DNA of 64,000 bases, taken from NCBI RefSeq assembly GCF_003121985.1, contig NZ_QEWP01000017.1, positions 28,302 through 92,301 of the forward strand. The letters run 5' to 3'. This document shows positions 25,989 to 35,690 of this stretch, one piece after another. Below the pieces are notes generated by a model, which saw only the letters and a program-made list of their open reading frames with translations, was not told where the DNA came from and ran no database searches. Numbering within the stretch: the stretch's first letter is position 1; each line of letters begins with the position of its first letter. This DNA comes from Marinilabilia rubra (GTDB lineage: Bacteria; Bacteroidota; Bacteroidia; Bacteroidales; Marinilabiliaceae). A program made the position numbers and the translations under genes.

Positions 25989-26025
25989 AAAAAGCCGAGG
26001 CTTCAGTTTGATACTCCGGCTTTTT
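25989..26025 (+). terminator. Rho-independent terminator of the S9 peptidase gene
   Basis: AAAAAGCCG pairs with CGGCTTTTT across a loop of about 19 bases, 47 bp after the peptidase stop codon. The trailing T-run completes a standard terminator. Confidence 0.75.
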
Positions 26026-26099
26026 ATTGTCGTTTCACCATTTAAGGCATATACGGCTTACCTGTTGCTACACCTCAAATAGTGCGGATTTCTTTAAAG

Positions 26100-26370
26100 A
26101 CAAAGTAAAGCCCCGAAGGGGTAACATAAGCCAACAAAGGGTGAAGTGAAGTGAAGTGAAGCCCTGTGAACTGGCATCTCCCAAAGACCAGAGCCCTGGA
26201 AGGGCGTAATAGTTAGAATTGTGATTACCCCCTTCCAGGGCTTTGGGTTCGTTAGTTAATTCTTAGCGATGGGCTGTAACCCATCGCTTTTGTATTGAGC
26301 CCTTTCAGGGCAAGGTGCCACGGGGTGCTGGAACAACACGCATCCTTAGTGGATTAGGCTCTTTCAGGGC
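26100..26370. repeat. Interspersed hairpin repeat, copy A
   Basis: This gene-free stretch is a mosaic of small hairpins: GAGCCCTGGAAGGGCG...CCTTCCAGGGCTTTGG, GCGATGGGCTGTAACCCATCGC and GAGCCCTTTCAGGGC. Matching copies occur at 48760-49035 and 63700-63890, with block order kept between copies A and B. A short run of GAAGT pentamers is at about 26143-26162. Open frames across it are products of the repeat. The family resembles intergenic repeats common in Bacteroidota genomes. Confidence 0.8.
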
Positions 26371-26585
26371 TGGTAACTTTTTCAGCTCGGCTCTGCCGCT
26401 TTCCCCAAAAGAATCCGCTTTCTCATAACGGCAGATCGGAATCCGCCGCACCTGGGAGATTTCATAACTGACGCTGTGACCCGTCTCCATGCCCCACGCC
26501 CTATGCTCTATGCCCTATTCTCTATGCTCCATGCCTTTGGTGTTTTATGCTTTTCGGACAACTTCTCGTTTTTCCTTATCCCATT

Positions 26586-26766
26586 TCACTCCATTAGCTG
26601 CATATTGAAATAGCCAAAAATATAGGCCCAGAGTTCTGCCTCCTGTGCATTGGTAGAAGCGGCACCATACCCCCCCTTCTAAGGTTTCATGGTAATAAAA
26701 AGGTACATTTCTGTCCTTCATTTTAGCAGCCATTTTTCGGGCATGAGCAGGATGAGAACACAACAC
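26586..26766 (-). pseudogene. Truncated S9 peptidase C-terminus with frameshift
   Basis: The reading begins SHPAHARKMAAKMKDR...YYHETLEGG, matching the C-terminal end of S9 prolyl oligopeptidases around the catalytic histidine region. After a run of seven Gs near 26672, shifting by one base restores YGAASTNAQEAELW...GYFNMQLME and a stop at 26586. In active relatives the sequence is EGGHG; here Tyr replaces the catalytic His. Everything upstream of this ~60-residue end is missing, so it is a remnant of a different S9 gene from the one at 23810. It lies beside the repeat. Confidence 0.65.
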
Positions 26767-26948
26767 ATCACCACAAGGAAGTACTGATAAACGCTGATGG
26801 CGTTTAACTTTTTGAAGCTCTCAGTTTATCAACCGAAAGTTTAAATCACAAAAGCCATTCTGGCAATAGAAAAATCACAAACAACCACTCTTTGGAGGTA
26901 TCAGGAGGAGAGTCAATTTCTACATGAGGACATAAAAAAAGCAAAATT

Positions 26949-27209
26949 ATAAACGAAAGACAGAATCAACATTACAGAATGTTTGACAACAGTGCAGACG
27001 TATTGGATGACTACAGAGAAGTCTGGAGCCCTATCCCGATAATGGCCCCGGTAAAGAACCAACTGGATGAGTTACTGCAGCGAATTCAGGAAACTGACAA
27101 CACCTCACAGCTGAGCAGTAGTCAAATCACCGAGAAGAAATTTCATTCACATTTCAATAAAAAATCAGCCTACCAGGATCCGTACCCAAATTCACATTTG
27201 GTCTGGTAA
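26949..27209 (+). pseudogene. Truncated duplicate of the 213-aa protein gene
   Basis: Positions 26932 to about 27140 match 35674-35880 closely at DNA level, including the leader AAGCAAAATTAT. The start codon of the intact copy (ATG at 35691) is ATA here (26949). The sequence then follows the first ~63 residues before diverging at FHSHFNKKSAY and stopping at 27209. The copy is therefore both start-less and 3'-truncated. An internal ATG at 26979 could give a short peptide, but nothing suggests it is functional. Positions 27210-27607 hold no other gene. Confidence 0.7.
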
Positions 27210-27607
27210 TATACTTCCATAAAAATTGGTATTTAAATGGTATTTGAATAATGTGGTAACCGTTCAATCTTTGTGCCCCATAAATACAACAGCATTTTTA
27301 ACTTACACTTAATGTTATGCATGCATCTTTTTTTAAGGCCTCCCCTCATACCCCCTTCTCTTAAAGGAAAACACAAAAAACCAAGGTAAATTGACTGTGA
27401 ATAAAGCATTGCCAATAATCATCGATGGGTTAATAAAATCTTTATTTAACCATGAAAAAAACCTTTTCATCGATAAAAACATGTCACTCATCGGACAACT
27501 TTTGGAACAACTAGAATAATAACTTTTTTTTGCGTTCCGAATTTTGTCCTATTTGATAATCAACCTAAAAAAATCCAATATGTCCACCAAATACCAAGTT
27601 CAACATT

Positions 27608-28294
27608 ATGAAAAGAAAAAAGTTAGGCAATTTAGAAAACATTAATATTGCTGTCATTTCCCAAAACTACTTTTTTAACGAAGGACTAATAAATTTCCTT
27701 CACCTTACCTTTGATTGCCGAAATGTTATCCATTATGACTCCTCTTTTGAATACATAAAAGATGAATCTCAAAAGAAATTTGATTTTGTATTCATAGAAA
27801 CTGGAAGCATTCAGAAATTTGATCTTTTAGCATTACTAGGATGTGATTTTTTACGGGGAAGAGTAAGAATTATCTTTGTAGGCAACCAGCATTTTGACTT
27901 AGTAAACGACCTGTCCGATAAGTTTTCATTAACAGGAGTCTTAGCTTACAAGGATCCTTCAATTACGTACATTAAAGCCCTAAAAATTTTGATTAATGGG
28001 GAAAAATACATCTCTGATAATATTAACCCAATAAGCAGCCAGGTTCCTTCACGAGACAACAACTCAATAATCAAAAAACTCACCCCCAGAGAACTGGAGG
28101 TCCTCAAATTACTATGCCAGGGACTTGATGCAGAAAGTCTGGCTGAAAGACTCTGCATAAGTCCCAGAACGGTAGTACGACATAAGACCAATATTTTAAA
28201 AAAAACCGGCTTTTCGTCAACCCTCCAATTGGTGGCCAATATAGTAGACCAGCCAAACATTAAAGAGAAATTGCCCCATCCCCTCCTATGGTAA
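27608..28294 (+). CDS. LuxR-family regulator with pseudo-receiver domain
   Basis: This 228-aa NarL/FixJ-like protein has a receiver-like N-terminal domain (about 12-135) and a LuxR HTH (157-212; LTPRELEVLKLLCQG then SPRTVVRHKTNILKKTGF). The residue where the phospho-accepting Asp should be is E64 (FVFIETGS), while K115 (AYKDPS) is kept. The acidic N-terminal pair is not evident. It is therefore probably not controlled by phosphorylation, or is fixed in an active-like state. A TATGGT/ACCATA hairpin with an internal T-run overlaps its stop codon. No histidine kinase is directly adjacent. Confidence 0.85.
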   Translation: MKRKKLGNLENINIAVISQNYFFNEGLINFLHLTFDCRNVIHYDSSFEYIKDESQKKFDFVFIETGSIQKFDLLALLGCDFLRGRVRIIFVGNQHFDLVNDLSDKFSLTGVLAYKDPSITYIKALKILINGEKYISDNINPISSQVPSRDNNSIIKKLTPRELEVLKLLCQGLDAESLAERLCISPRTVVRHKTNILKKTGFSSTLQLVANIVDQPNIKEKLPHPLLW

Positions 28295-29002
28295 TTTTTT
28301 ACCATAAAATTCGGTGATAAAATGGCATTTGAGAATAAGATTTAATCAAAGATCTTTGTTCCGTAATTTTTAAATAAACCAACGGGTTTTATTTAATATT
28401 TTTAACAAAGTCTTTTGTACACTTATGTGTGGATTAACACACAAAATAAGAGATTTTTGTTTTTATTGGAAATACTGGAGAGTAAAGGTCTGACCAAAAT
28501 TCTATTTCTTAATATTTGTGAAGCTTTTGTAGAACGATGTTTTCATTTTTCAAAAGGTTCAAAGAAACAAACCTTTTTTTGAGCCTTTATTACAGATTTA
28601 GCACACCTGTTTCTATCCATGTATTTCTCATCCAGATTGAAATATGACTGTGAAGATTTTGCCTTGTAAAAAGAACACCTTGTTTATAATGTCCATTGTA
28701 AAACAAGGGTTCTATAAACCCCATTAATTCACGGTGGCTTTTCTATTTTGTTCAGATTTAAATTAATGTGAGACTTAGTGAAAGGGTAAAATTGGAGCAG
28801 TCATTTCTTTTTATGTTTGCGGAAAACGCAGAATCAAATATTTCGCATTACTCATTTACCCGACTCAAAGTAAAATGAAGAAGGATACACACAAGCATAA
28901 TAACAAAGAAAGGACATAAATGTAAAGCATGAAATTCATTTATATGAATACACTATATCACAAAAGTTTAGAAAAGAAGTATTAATTAAAAAGTTGCTAA
29001 GG
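28295..29002. other. Gene-free 700-bp gap
   Basis: I see no gene here. There is a hairpin AAAGGTT/AACCTTTTTTT near 28552-28578 that could terminate plus-strand transcription, and a small TGTGT/ACACA hairpin near 28431-28446. The rest is AT-rich and unexplained. Confidence 0.4.
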
Positions 29003-29272
29003 ATGTCTGAACATTTAAACTCTTTTGAGAATCAAATTCCTCACGAATTGAGAACACCTCTTAATGTAATAATGGGGTTAGCTGAATTAATGACTCTTGA
29101 TTCTGACCCCTTGGAAAGAGATTCTCAATATGCTAAGATCATTCTTTCTGCAGCGAACGAGCTTCTTTCATCCATCAACCAATACGAGGGGATTATTATT
29201 CAAAATTTAAAGCAGAATAATAAAACCAACATAAAAATGGCCACAGAAATAATGAAAAATAAAGACACATAA
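29003..29272 (+). CDS. Stand-alone HisKA (dimerisation/phosphoacceptor) domain protein
   Basis: This 89-aa protein is essentially only a HisKA domain. The H-box HELRTPLNVIMG has the phosphoacceptor His at residue 14, followed by the second helix of the dimerisation hairpin. There is no HATPase domain after it and no sensor domain before it; the flanks contain stops. The start is the ATG at 29003, with AAGG directly upstream. It may be a remnant of a kinase. It could also act as a phosphotransfer or dimer-competitor protein. The intact H-box is notable for such a short gene. Confidence 0.55.
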   Translation: MSEHLNSFENQIPHELRTPLNVIMGLAELMTLDSDPLERDSQYAKIILSAANELLSSINQYEGIIIQNLKQNNKTNIKMATEIMKNKDT

Positions 29273-29355
29273 TTGACCTAAAAAATTCAGAATTCCTTTT
29301 GCCCTCTTTTCAATTAAATGAAACATGAAAATCTCTTATTCGAACATTACATAAA

Positions 29356-30078
29356 ATGAAAAAAGTATTAAAAACAGCAGGTTTAACGACCCTGATAGTG
29401 CTTCTTTTTCAGGTAAAAGTGCATGCACAAGAAGCCGGGGAGGTATCATTGGAAAGTAGTGTAGGTTTTTGCAGCCGTTACGTTTGGAGGGGTCTTCTTT
29501 TTGACGATGCTCCCAACATTCAACCATATATTGCGGTTACCTGGAAAAATTTCACAGCAGCCACATGGGGATCATACGCCACCTCCGGCAACTATGCAGA
29601 AGTGGATCTGTTTTTGTCATACTGCAATGAAGGCTTTACCCTTTGTGTGAATGACTATTTCACCGAAGATGAAACCGACATGTCCATTTCGGATTATTCG
29701 GAGTGGAGAAGAGATGAAACCAACCATTTGATTGAGGCAGTTCTGATCTACGAACCCCCGTTCCAAAACCTCCCTTTTCAATTTACAGCCAGCTCATTTG
29801 TTTATGGTGCAGATTTAGATGATGAAGGAGACCAAAACTTCTCAACATATTTTGAAGTCAAATACCCTTTTTCATTTCACAAGCACGATTGCAATGTTTT
29901 TATTGGCGGGACTACTCACGACGGTTTTTACGCCAATGACCCGGGAATTGTAAACCTTGGAGTAAGTGCAACCAAACAATTTAAAATTTCAGAATCCACT
30001 CAATTACCTGTTTCAACCTCACTCACCTTTAATCCTTCCAACAGAGATGTGTTTTTCGTATTTAATATTTCAATTTAA
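29356..30078 (+). CDS. TorF/Gcw_chp-like outer-membrane beta-barrel protein
   Basis: This 240-aa protein has a signal peptide (KTAGLTTLIVLLFQVKVHAQ) and a barrel resembling the TorF putative porin family. It opens with SSVGFCSRYVWRGLLFDD and has alternating aromatic/polar strands to the end (FFVFNISI). It is probably an outer-membrane channel; its substrate is unknown. The chemoreceptor gene begins 12 bp downstream, so the two are likely cotranscribed and may act on the same compound. Confidence 0.75.
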   Translation: MKKVLKTAGLTTLIVLLFQVKVHAQEAGEVSLESSVGFCSRYVWRGLLFDDAPNIQPYIAVTWKNFTAATWGSYATSGNYAEVDLFLSYCNEGFTLCVNDYFTEDETDMSISDYSEWRRDETNHLIEAVLIYEPPFQNLPFQFTASSFVYGADLDDEGDQNFSTYFEVKYPFSFHKHDCNVFIGGTTHDGFYANDPGIVNLGVSATKQFKISESTQLPVSTSLTFNPSNRDVFFVFNISI

Positions 30079-30090
30079 TCAGCATAAATT

Positions 30091-32157
30091 ATGAAAAAAG
30101 AGGTGCAGTTTTCACTTCAAAAGAAATTTGGCATTATTAGTGGAATAGGAATATCCCTTCTTACAATCTTCTTAATCACCTATGCGGTAATCAAAACCCG
30201 CCAGGAGACTATCCGGTCTGCGCAAAATGAAGCGGAATCAATAGCAAGGGTTTACTCCAAGAGCATTCAATCCAGCTTTGAGTTAGCCATGGATGCTTCC
30301 AGAGCCATGGCCAACGCTGTTTCGGTGGTAGGCAAGGAAAAGGAAAGCGGAGCTATAAACCGCCAAACCGCAGTGTCAATGGCAGAAAAAGTTCTGTTTT
30401 CAGACGAACGATTTCTGGGCTTTACCCTGGCGTTTGAGCCCGATGCCTTCGATGGGAAAGACAACCTTTTCAGAAATACGGTTGCGCACGATTCTACGGG
30501 TCGCTTTATGTCCTATCTGACAAAAAAAGATGACGGTACAGCTGCGGTGGAAGTCTTAATCGACTATGATGATTCCGAAAAAGCCCCATGGTACTGGAAA
30601 CCTAAAACCAAATTGAATGAATTTCTAACCGAACCCATATTATACCCGGTACAGGGAGTAGATGTGCTGATGGTTTCCTGTATGACACCGGTCATGAATA
30701 ATGATACATTTTTGGGAGTAACAGGTATTGATTTCCCCATTGACTTCATTCAGGAACTGGTATCAGACCAGGGTTATTATCAGGGTCACTATCGAATGAG
30801 TATTGTTTCTAATAAAGGAATCTATGTGGCCAACAACCAAAGACCGGAACTCATTAATGAATCCATAAAAAAGGTATTCCCTGAGACATTTGATCAGGAG
30901 ATTGAAAACCTTCAAAAAGGAGTCTCAAATGTTGAATTCGCAGATACAGCTCTCCAAATTTCTGTTCCCTTAACCATCGGTCAAACAGAAACGCCCTGGC
31001 AAGTAAGGTTTACAGTACCCAGAGAAATCATTACGGCAGAGGCCAACAAACAGATGTGGATAATGATTATTATTGGCGTCATTTTGGGAGGTGCAGCAAT
31101 TTTTGTACTAGGTTATTTTGTTAATAAAATCATTTCACAGGGAATAAAAGATGCGGTTGATTTTTCCGGTATCCTTTCCAACGGTGATCTCACAGTTGAT
31201 GTACCGGATGACGCCCTGACCAAAAATGATGAGTTGGGGATGTTAGCATTGGCTTTTCAGCAATTGACAGACAAAATGCGGGCAACCGTTGAAGGGGTAG
31301 TTTCGGCCTCCAATAATGTGGCATCCGCCAGTCAGCAAATGTCCACATCAGCGCAGCAAATAAGCGTTGGGAACAATGAGCAAGCCTCTTCGGCCGAAGA
31401 AATAAGTTCTTCGATGGAAGAAATGGCAGGCATGATTCAGCAAAATGCCGATCACGCACAAACCGCCGAAAAAACGGTATTGAATGCAGAGCAAGGAATA
31501 AAAGAAGGCAACCAGGTGGTTAACGAAACGGCCGATTCCATGAAAGAGATTTCTGAAAAGATCAGTATCATTAATGACATTGCCTTTCAGACCAATATTT
31601 TATCGCTTAATGCAGCGGTTGAAGCCGCAAGGGCCGGAGAAAGCGGAAGAGGATTTGCTGTTGTAGCGGCAGAGGTAAGAAAACTGGCAGACCGCTCAAA
31701 AGTGGCCGCTCAGGAAATCGAAAAATTAACCCGTTATGGGGTGAAAATTTCTGAGGCAGCCGGAAAAAAGCTCACCGAACTGGTTCCTGAAATTCAAAAA
31801 ACGAGTGGTTTAATGAAAGAAATTGCGGCTTCAAGTAATGAGCAAAAGGTTGGAGCTGATCAAATCAATTCAGCTGTTCAAAGCTTTAACCAGGTAACAC
31901 AGCAAAATGCCGCATCAAGTGAGGAAATGGCATCTACCAGCGAGGAGCTGGCTTCTCAAGCTGAACAGTTGTTGGAAATCATAAGTTTTTTCAAAGTTGA
32001 TCATAAATTCGAGCAGGAAATATCTTCATTAAAACAGGAAAACAAACCAAAAAATGAAGGAAAAACCGTTCAGAAAGATCCTGAATCAACAGCTCACCAA
32101 CCAACAGAAGTTTTTCAAAGCCAGGAGTTCGACAAAAATCAATATGAGAAATTCTAA
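30091..32157 (+). CDS. Methyl-accepting chemotaxis protein with Cache domain
   Basis: This 688-aa chemoreceptor has TM1 at about 13-34, a periplasmic dCache-like sensor (about 40-315), TM2 at about 322-345, a HAMP domain and a long cytoplasmic coiled coil. The signalling tip [20 protein letters not shown] lies near residues 510-530 and would contact CheA/CheW. The C-terminal ~45 residues are polar and partly overlap the first copy of the 285-bp repeat found downstream. It follows the TorF-like gene by 12 bp. Confidence 0.93.
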   Translation: MKKEVQFSLQKKFGIISGIGISLLTIFLITYAVIKTRQETIRSAQNEAESIARVYSKSIQSSFELAMDASRAMANAVSVVGKEKESGAINRQTAVSMAEKVLFSDERFLGFTLAFEPDAFDGKDNLFRNTVAHDSTGRFMSYLTKKDDGTAAVEVLIDYDDSEKAPWYWKPKTKLNEFLTEPILYPVQGVDVLMVSCMTPVMNNDTFLGVTGIDFPIDFIQELVSDQGYYQGHYRMSIVSNKGIYVANNQRPELINESIKKVFPETFDQEIENLQKGVSNVEFADTALQISVPLTIGQTETPWQVRFTVPREIITAEANKQMWIMIIIGVILGGAAIFVLGYFVNKIISQGIKDAVDFSGILSNGDLTVDVPDDALTKNDELGMLALAFQQLTDKMRATVEGVVSASNNVASASQQMSTSAQQISVGNNEQASSAEEISSSMEEMAGMIQQNADHAQTAEKTVLNAEQGIKEGNQVVNETADSMKEISEKISIINDIAFQTNILSLNAAVEAARAGESGRGFAVVAAEVRKLADRSKVAAQEIEKLTRYGVKISEAAGKKLTELVPEIQKTSGLMKEIAASSNEQKVGADQINSAVQSFNQVTQQNAASSEEMASTSEELASQAEQLLEIISFFKVDHKFEQEISSLKQENKPKNEGKTVQKDPESTAHQPTEVFQSQEFDKNQYEKF

Positions 32158-32845
32158 TACCCAAAAAAACCAAAGGTCTTTCCCGATCCCATTTCATAAT
32201 AAGTGAAAGGTTGTAGGTTTTAAAGGTCGGAGCCCTGACCCTAACGAAGGTTGGGGCTCCAAATCTACCTCGTTTGCAGCCGGGAAAGAATAATCCCATT
32301 GAAAGAAGGCTAAAGACACCAGGATGACAAACGACGGGTTCAACAAAACATTTAATCAACCTCCCAACTAACTCTCAGCTGATTTTCAAAAAAGAAGTGT
32401 ACAAATACCCTACATATGAAATTTCTATTACTTAATAAACAAAAGAACTTGCCCAATCCTATCTTTTTCATGACAAGTGAAAGGTTTTGAATGTTTAGGT
32501 TTTTAAAGGTCGGAGCCCCTGACCTTAACGAAGGTTCGGGGCTCCAAATTTACTTCTTTATGGTTTCTCATAAGACCAACTTGAGAAGAATAAGCCTTTA
32601 CAAGCGGTAAAAATTGACAATAAACATAGAAATCACCAATCAACCATCTCCCTGGCCTAAAACAGATTTGAATAGAAAAGAATTGTACAAATACCCAAAA
32701 TATGAGATTTCTAATACTTAACAAACAAAAGATCTTGCCCAATCCCGCTTTTTTCATAACAAATGAAAGGTTGTAGATTTTTAGGTTTAGTAGAGGACGG
32801 AGCCCTTGCCTTAACGAAGGTTTAGGGCTCCAAATTCTCTCCTGA
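32131..32845. repeat. About 2.6 copies of a ~285-bp repeat with a conserved hairpin
   Basis: Each unit starts with ACAAATACCC...TATGAGATTTCTAATAC, then TTGCCCAATCCC, GTGAAAGGTT, and a hairpin GGAGCCC...AACGAAGG...GGGCTCC. Hairpins lie at 32229-32260, 32512-32545 and 32799-32831. In copy 2 the outer arm ends CCCC/GGGG and in copy 3 CCCT/AGGG, so pairing is kept although the bases changed. The first unit begins within the last codons of the chemoreceptor gene. There is no gene in 32158-32958. Confidence 0.7.
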
Positions 32846-32958
32846 AGGGAATCTCTGATGCACCCATTTTTTACAATCACAACACCCCAGCCCTTACGCC
32901 CCTTTCCCATCCATCGCGCAATGTTTTATGTAACCTATAAAAAAACTTATCCGGGTCA

Positions 32959-34716
32959 ATGAAAAAAATCGACCATACAACTTTCAGAAAGCTGAAACTT
33001 CTAATGTTTGCAGCTTCTCTTACAGGAGCAGTGCTTACAGGTACTTTTAGTTACCAGTTTTGCAAGAACACTTTAATTAACGAAAGAACAAAACAAGTTG
33101 GTTTATTAAACCGGGAGAGAACAAACCAGGTTACGGAATTATTGAACCAAATAACTGAAGAATTAAAAGAGATGAGTTGTGACTCACAACTTGTTGCATT
33201 CAGCCAAAAATGCAATCATCTTAAATCCGACACCCCAATTCAGCCAACCAACTTTTCAGAAAAACACAAAATACTATCAGGGACCAATAACGCAAATGTT
33301 TATCTGATTTCAAGAGCAGGTGATGTTTTCCGGTATTCAACCGATCTACCAACATTTTTTTCCAGAATTGCCACTGCAGAACTACACAATTCGCCATTGA
33401 ATCTGGCATTCAGGAAAGGAAAAGAAGATTTGACATTGATTGGTGGAAATGAAAACATCCCTGCTCTTTATTTTTCACATCCGGTAACCGACACATCAGG
33501 AAGCCTGACCGGTGTATTGGTATTAGAGTTTTCTTTAAAAAGCATTGAAAGGACCGTTCAAGGCAAATACCCATTCCCCATGTCGGACTTTCAACTCGAC
33601 CTAAACCACACAATTCAACAGGCAAGCAACAGAGAACAAGAGTTTTCTTTATCAGAAACACCCTATACTTTAACTGGCCGGGGAAAGAGCAAATCATTAG
33701 CTATATCCTCTCCATTAAGTCATCATGGCCTCAATTTGACAATTTCTTCAACGTATTCTCTAGCCGGACTTACCGAATCCCTTAAAAGTTTATTCCTGTT
33801 AATCACCATAATTGCATTTCTGTTTTTTTCAACAGCCGCATTCTTTATTTTGAGGTCAATAAAACCAATAATTACCAGTTACATTAGGGCATCGAAAATA
33901 GCCAAAGAGTTATCCGAAGGTAAACCTGTAAATTTTGAAAACACACCAGACACCTCCCAAAATAACAATTTGATTTCCAACCTAAAACAACTAAACAATA
34001 AAGTTAATAAAGCACGGGTAAATATTAACCAAATTGAAGATGGAATGGACGAATGCCTCAGACAAATAAGCTTTTACAAAGCATTAATGGAAGAGAATCT
34101 TAGTCAGCAGGCTAAAATATCAGAGGAACTATTACTCAATGAGCAGGAGATGGTCGCTGTTGCAAGCAATAACGATGATCAAATAAAGCACTTCAAACAC
34201 CAAATCAGTAATTCTCTATTGAAAATAAGAAACATTGATTGGAAAAACAGCAGAGAACTGAATAATATTAAACAATTCTCGGAAAGAATTGAACAGCTGA
34301 ACGATCATAATTACCAGTTGGTATTGGCATTGATAAACTTAACTGTCAATGCCCTTAACAAAGCACCAAAAGATTTGGAAAAAGAAGATTTAAATGCCAT
34401 CCTTGAAAACCACCTTCATGATACCAACACAATCAATAAGCTTTCTAGGGATTTATGGAGCATAGGCGATCATAGCTGCAGACAAATTAGCAGTATCGTC
34501 TCTGAACTAACCAAATCCAAAGAGAACTTCAATGGAATCCTTAGAGCCAATTCAGGACAAAGAAGTTACACCCAAAGAAAAGCTTACAATCTGAAAAGGA
34601 TGAGCATTCTTATCCGACATAACATGAAAGCCAGTGCCAGATATGAGGAGTCTATAAGTTCTTTGCTTTTTAGGATAAATGACCTCAAAACCATAAAAAA
34701 CAGCTTAAACAATTAA
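32959..34716 (+). CDS. Cache-type membrane sensor without a recognisable output domain
   Basis: This 585-aa protein has TM1 at about 13-33, a periplasmic Cache-like region with VYLISRAGDVFRYS and YFSHPVTDTSGSLTGVLVLEF, and TM2 at about 277-298. The cytoplasmic ~285 residues look helical and coiled, as in chemoreceptors, but I see no EAARAGE-type tip, kinase, cyclase or HTH. It may be a divergent receptor that joins receptor arrays or signals through the small protein encoded next (35 bp downstream). It follows the 285-bp repeats. Confidence 0.65.
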   Translation: MKKIDHTTFRKLKLLMFAASLTGAVLTGTFSYQFCKNTLINERTKQVGLLNRERTNQVTELLNQITEELKEMSCDSQLVAFSQKCNHLKSDTPIQPTNFSEKHKILSGTNNANVYLISRAGDVFRYSTDLPTFFSRIATAELHNSPLNLAFRKGKEDLTLIGGNENIPALYFSHPVTDTSGSLTGVLVLEFSLKSIERTVQGKYPFPMSDFQLDLNHTIQQASNREQEFSLSETPYTLTGRGKSKSLAISSPLSHHGLNLTISSTYSLAGLTESLKSLFLLITIIAFLFFSTAAFFILRSIKPIITSYIRASKIAKELSEGKPVNFENTPDTSQNNNLISNLKQLNNKVNKARVNINQIEDGMDECLRQISFYKALMEENLSQQAKISEELLLNEQEMVAVASNNDDQIKHFKHQISNSLLKIRNIDWKNSRELNNIKQFSERIEQLNDHNYQLVLALINLTVNALNKAPKDLEKEDLNAILENHLHDTNTINKLSRDLWSIGDHSCRQISSIVSELTKSKENFNGILRANSGQRSYTQRKAYNLKRMSILIRHNMKASARYEESISSLLFRINDLKTIKNSLNN

Positions 34717-34751
34717 ATCATTATCGTGAACCCTCAAAATAAAATCCCGAC

Positions 34752-35012
34752 ATGTCGCGCAAAAAAATCTCAAAGGATCAATTTAGAATTGAGGAAAATC
34801 GTATCAGAACCTGTTTAAATATATCTCAGGAATTTTCCAGACTAATATACAAAGATGCAGACTGCGCTGAGGCATTAAAAAAATATGCAAAAGTTATTGA
34901 GGACTCATCTATTGAGTTACGCATTTTACTTGACCGAAAATCGTCAAGACGCAAAAGAAAAAACAAAATCCGGTTTTTAAAGAATGACATCCAACGATTA
35001 AAAATGAATTAA
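34752..35012 (+). CDS. Small basic helical protein, unknown
   Basis: This 86-aa protein is not recognised. It is highly charged and predicted helical, with an acidic middle (IYKDADCAEALKKYAKV) and a very basic C-terminus (KSSRRKRKNKIRFLKND). It lies 35 bp after the Cache sensor in the same direction, so it may be cotranscribed and function with it. The basic tail could bind nucleic acid or membrane. Confidence 0.55.
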   Translation: MSRKKISKDQFRIEENRIRTCLNISQEFSRLIYKDADCAEALKKYAKVIEDSSIELRILLDRKSSRRKRKNKIRFLKNDIQRLKMN

Positions 35013-35088
35013 CGTCCTTATTCATTCCCCCCCCGGTTCTGATAAATCTATTTTCATGCAATTATTCAAAGGGGACGATTCACTACCA

Positions 35089-35206
35089 GTCTGGTATAGC
35101 TAATAAAATACATAAACCAGACACGAATCTTTGTTCACCGGCACATACCTCCCCTTATAGTGCCGGTGATGCCTGAGGGTGTGGCCCCACTCTCAGGCTT
35201 TTTTTA
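35089..35206 (+). ncRNA. Possible structured RNA of three hairpins ending in a terminator
   Basis: Three consecutive stems occur with no gene: GTCTGGT/ACCAGAC (35089-35122), CACCGGCA/TGCCGGTG (35136-35168) and GCCTGAG/CTCAGGC followed by eight Ts (35171-35206). The close spacing and terminal T-run are what a small RNA would look like. It could instead be the trailer of the preceding operon. Confidence 0.3.
35171..35206 (+). terminator. Rho-independent terminator downstream of the small basic protein
   Basis: Stem GCCTGAG/CTCAGGC with a 14-base loop that can add further pairs (GGGT/CCCAC), followed by eight Ts. It probably ends the operon from the chemoreceptor or Cache sensor. Confidence 0.75.
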
Positions 35207-35480
35207 TTTTTTCTCCCTTTTATTCCATCAAAATGATATTTAATCAGGCAAAACAGACGCACGGATTTCTGATCAATACTAAATGGTAGAAGCAGTACCG
35301 GGTCCCCAATCTATCGTTTCACAGTAAAATCCCAACAATTTAATGATTAACGTCTAAATTCAGGCGCCTGCCCATTTATCAAAAAGAACAACTTTTTACT
35401 ACCAATTTGTTATTTATATTGATTCTTTGTTGATACATTTTTAATTTAGCAATCAACTTTTTACAAAAACCCAAAAAATT

Positions 35481-35609
35481 ATGCTAACCTCAAATCCCAA
35501 AATTGTCCGCCAGAGCGATCCCGTAAGTGCTTCCTTTTCGATTCCCGAAAACTCTTTACACTATTCTTTTCCAATAATTACGATTAACCTTCAGTTAATT
35601 AAATCTTAG
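35481..35609 (+). CDS. Possible 42-aa peptide gene
   Basis: An ATG at 35481 follows an A-rich leader (ACAAAAACCCAAAAAATT) like those of real genes here, and an upstream TTTG/AT-rich stretch could hold a promoter. The peptide starts MLTSNPKIVRQSDPVSASF and has no known motif. A hairpin GCAGGAG/TCCCCTGC follows at about 35621-35641. Alternatively this is a leader of the 213-aa protein gene. Confidence 0.25.
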   Translation: MLTSNPKIVRQSDPVSASFSIPENSLHYSFPIITINLQLIKS

Positions 35610-35690
35610 TTTCTAAAAAAGCAGGAGTCATTCTCCCCTGCTCATTTCAATTCAATTTTATTCATTAACCATTTAAAAAAAAGCAAAATT

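Noticed and set aside
26305..26490. Short minus-strand frames in the interspersed repeats (also 48730-48933 and 63577-63777)
   Set aside because: They are translations of the hairpin repeat blocks; not conserved as protein between copies.
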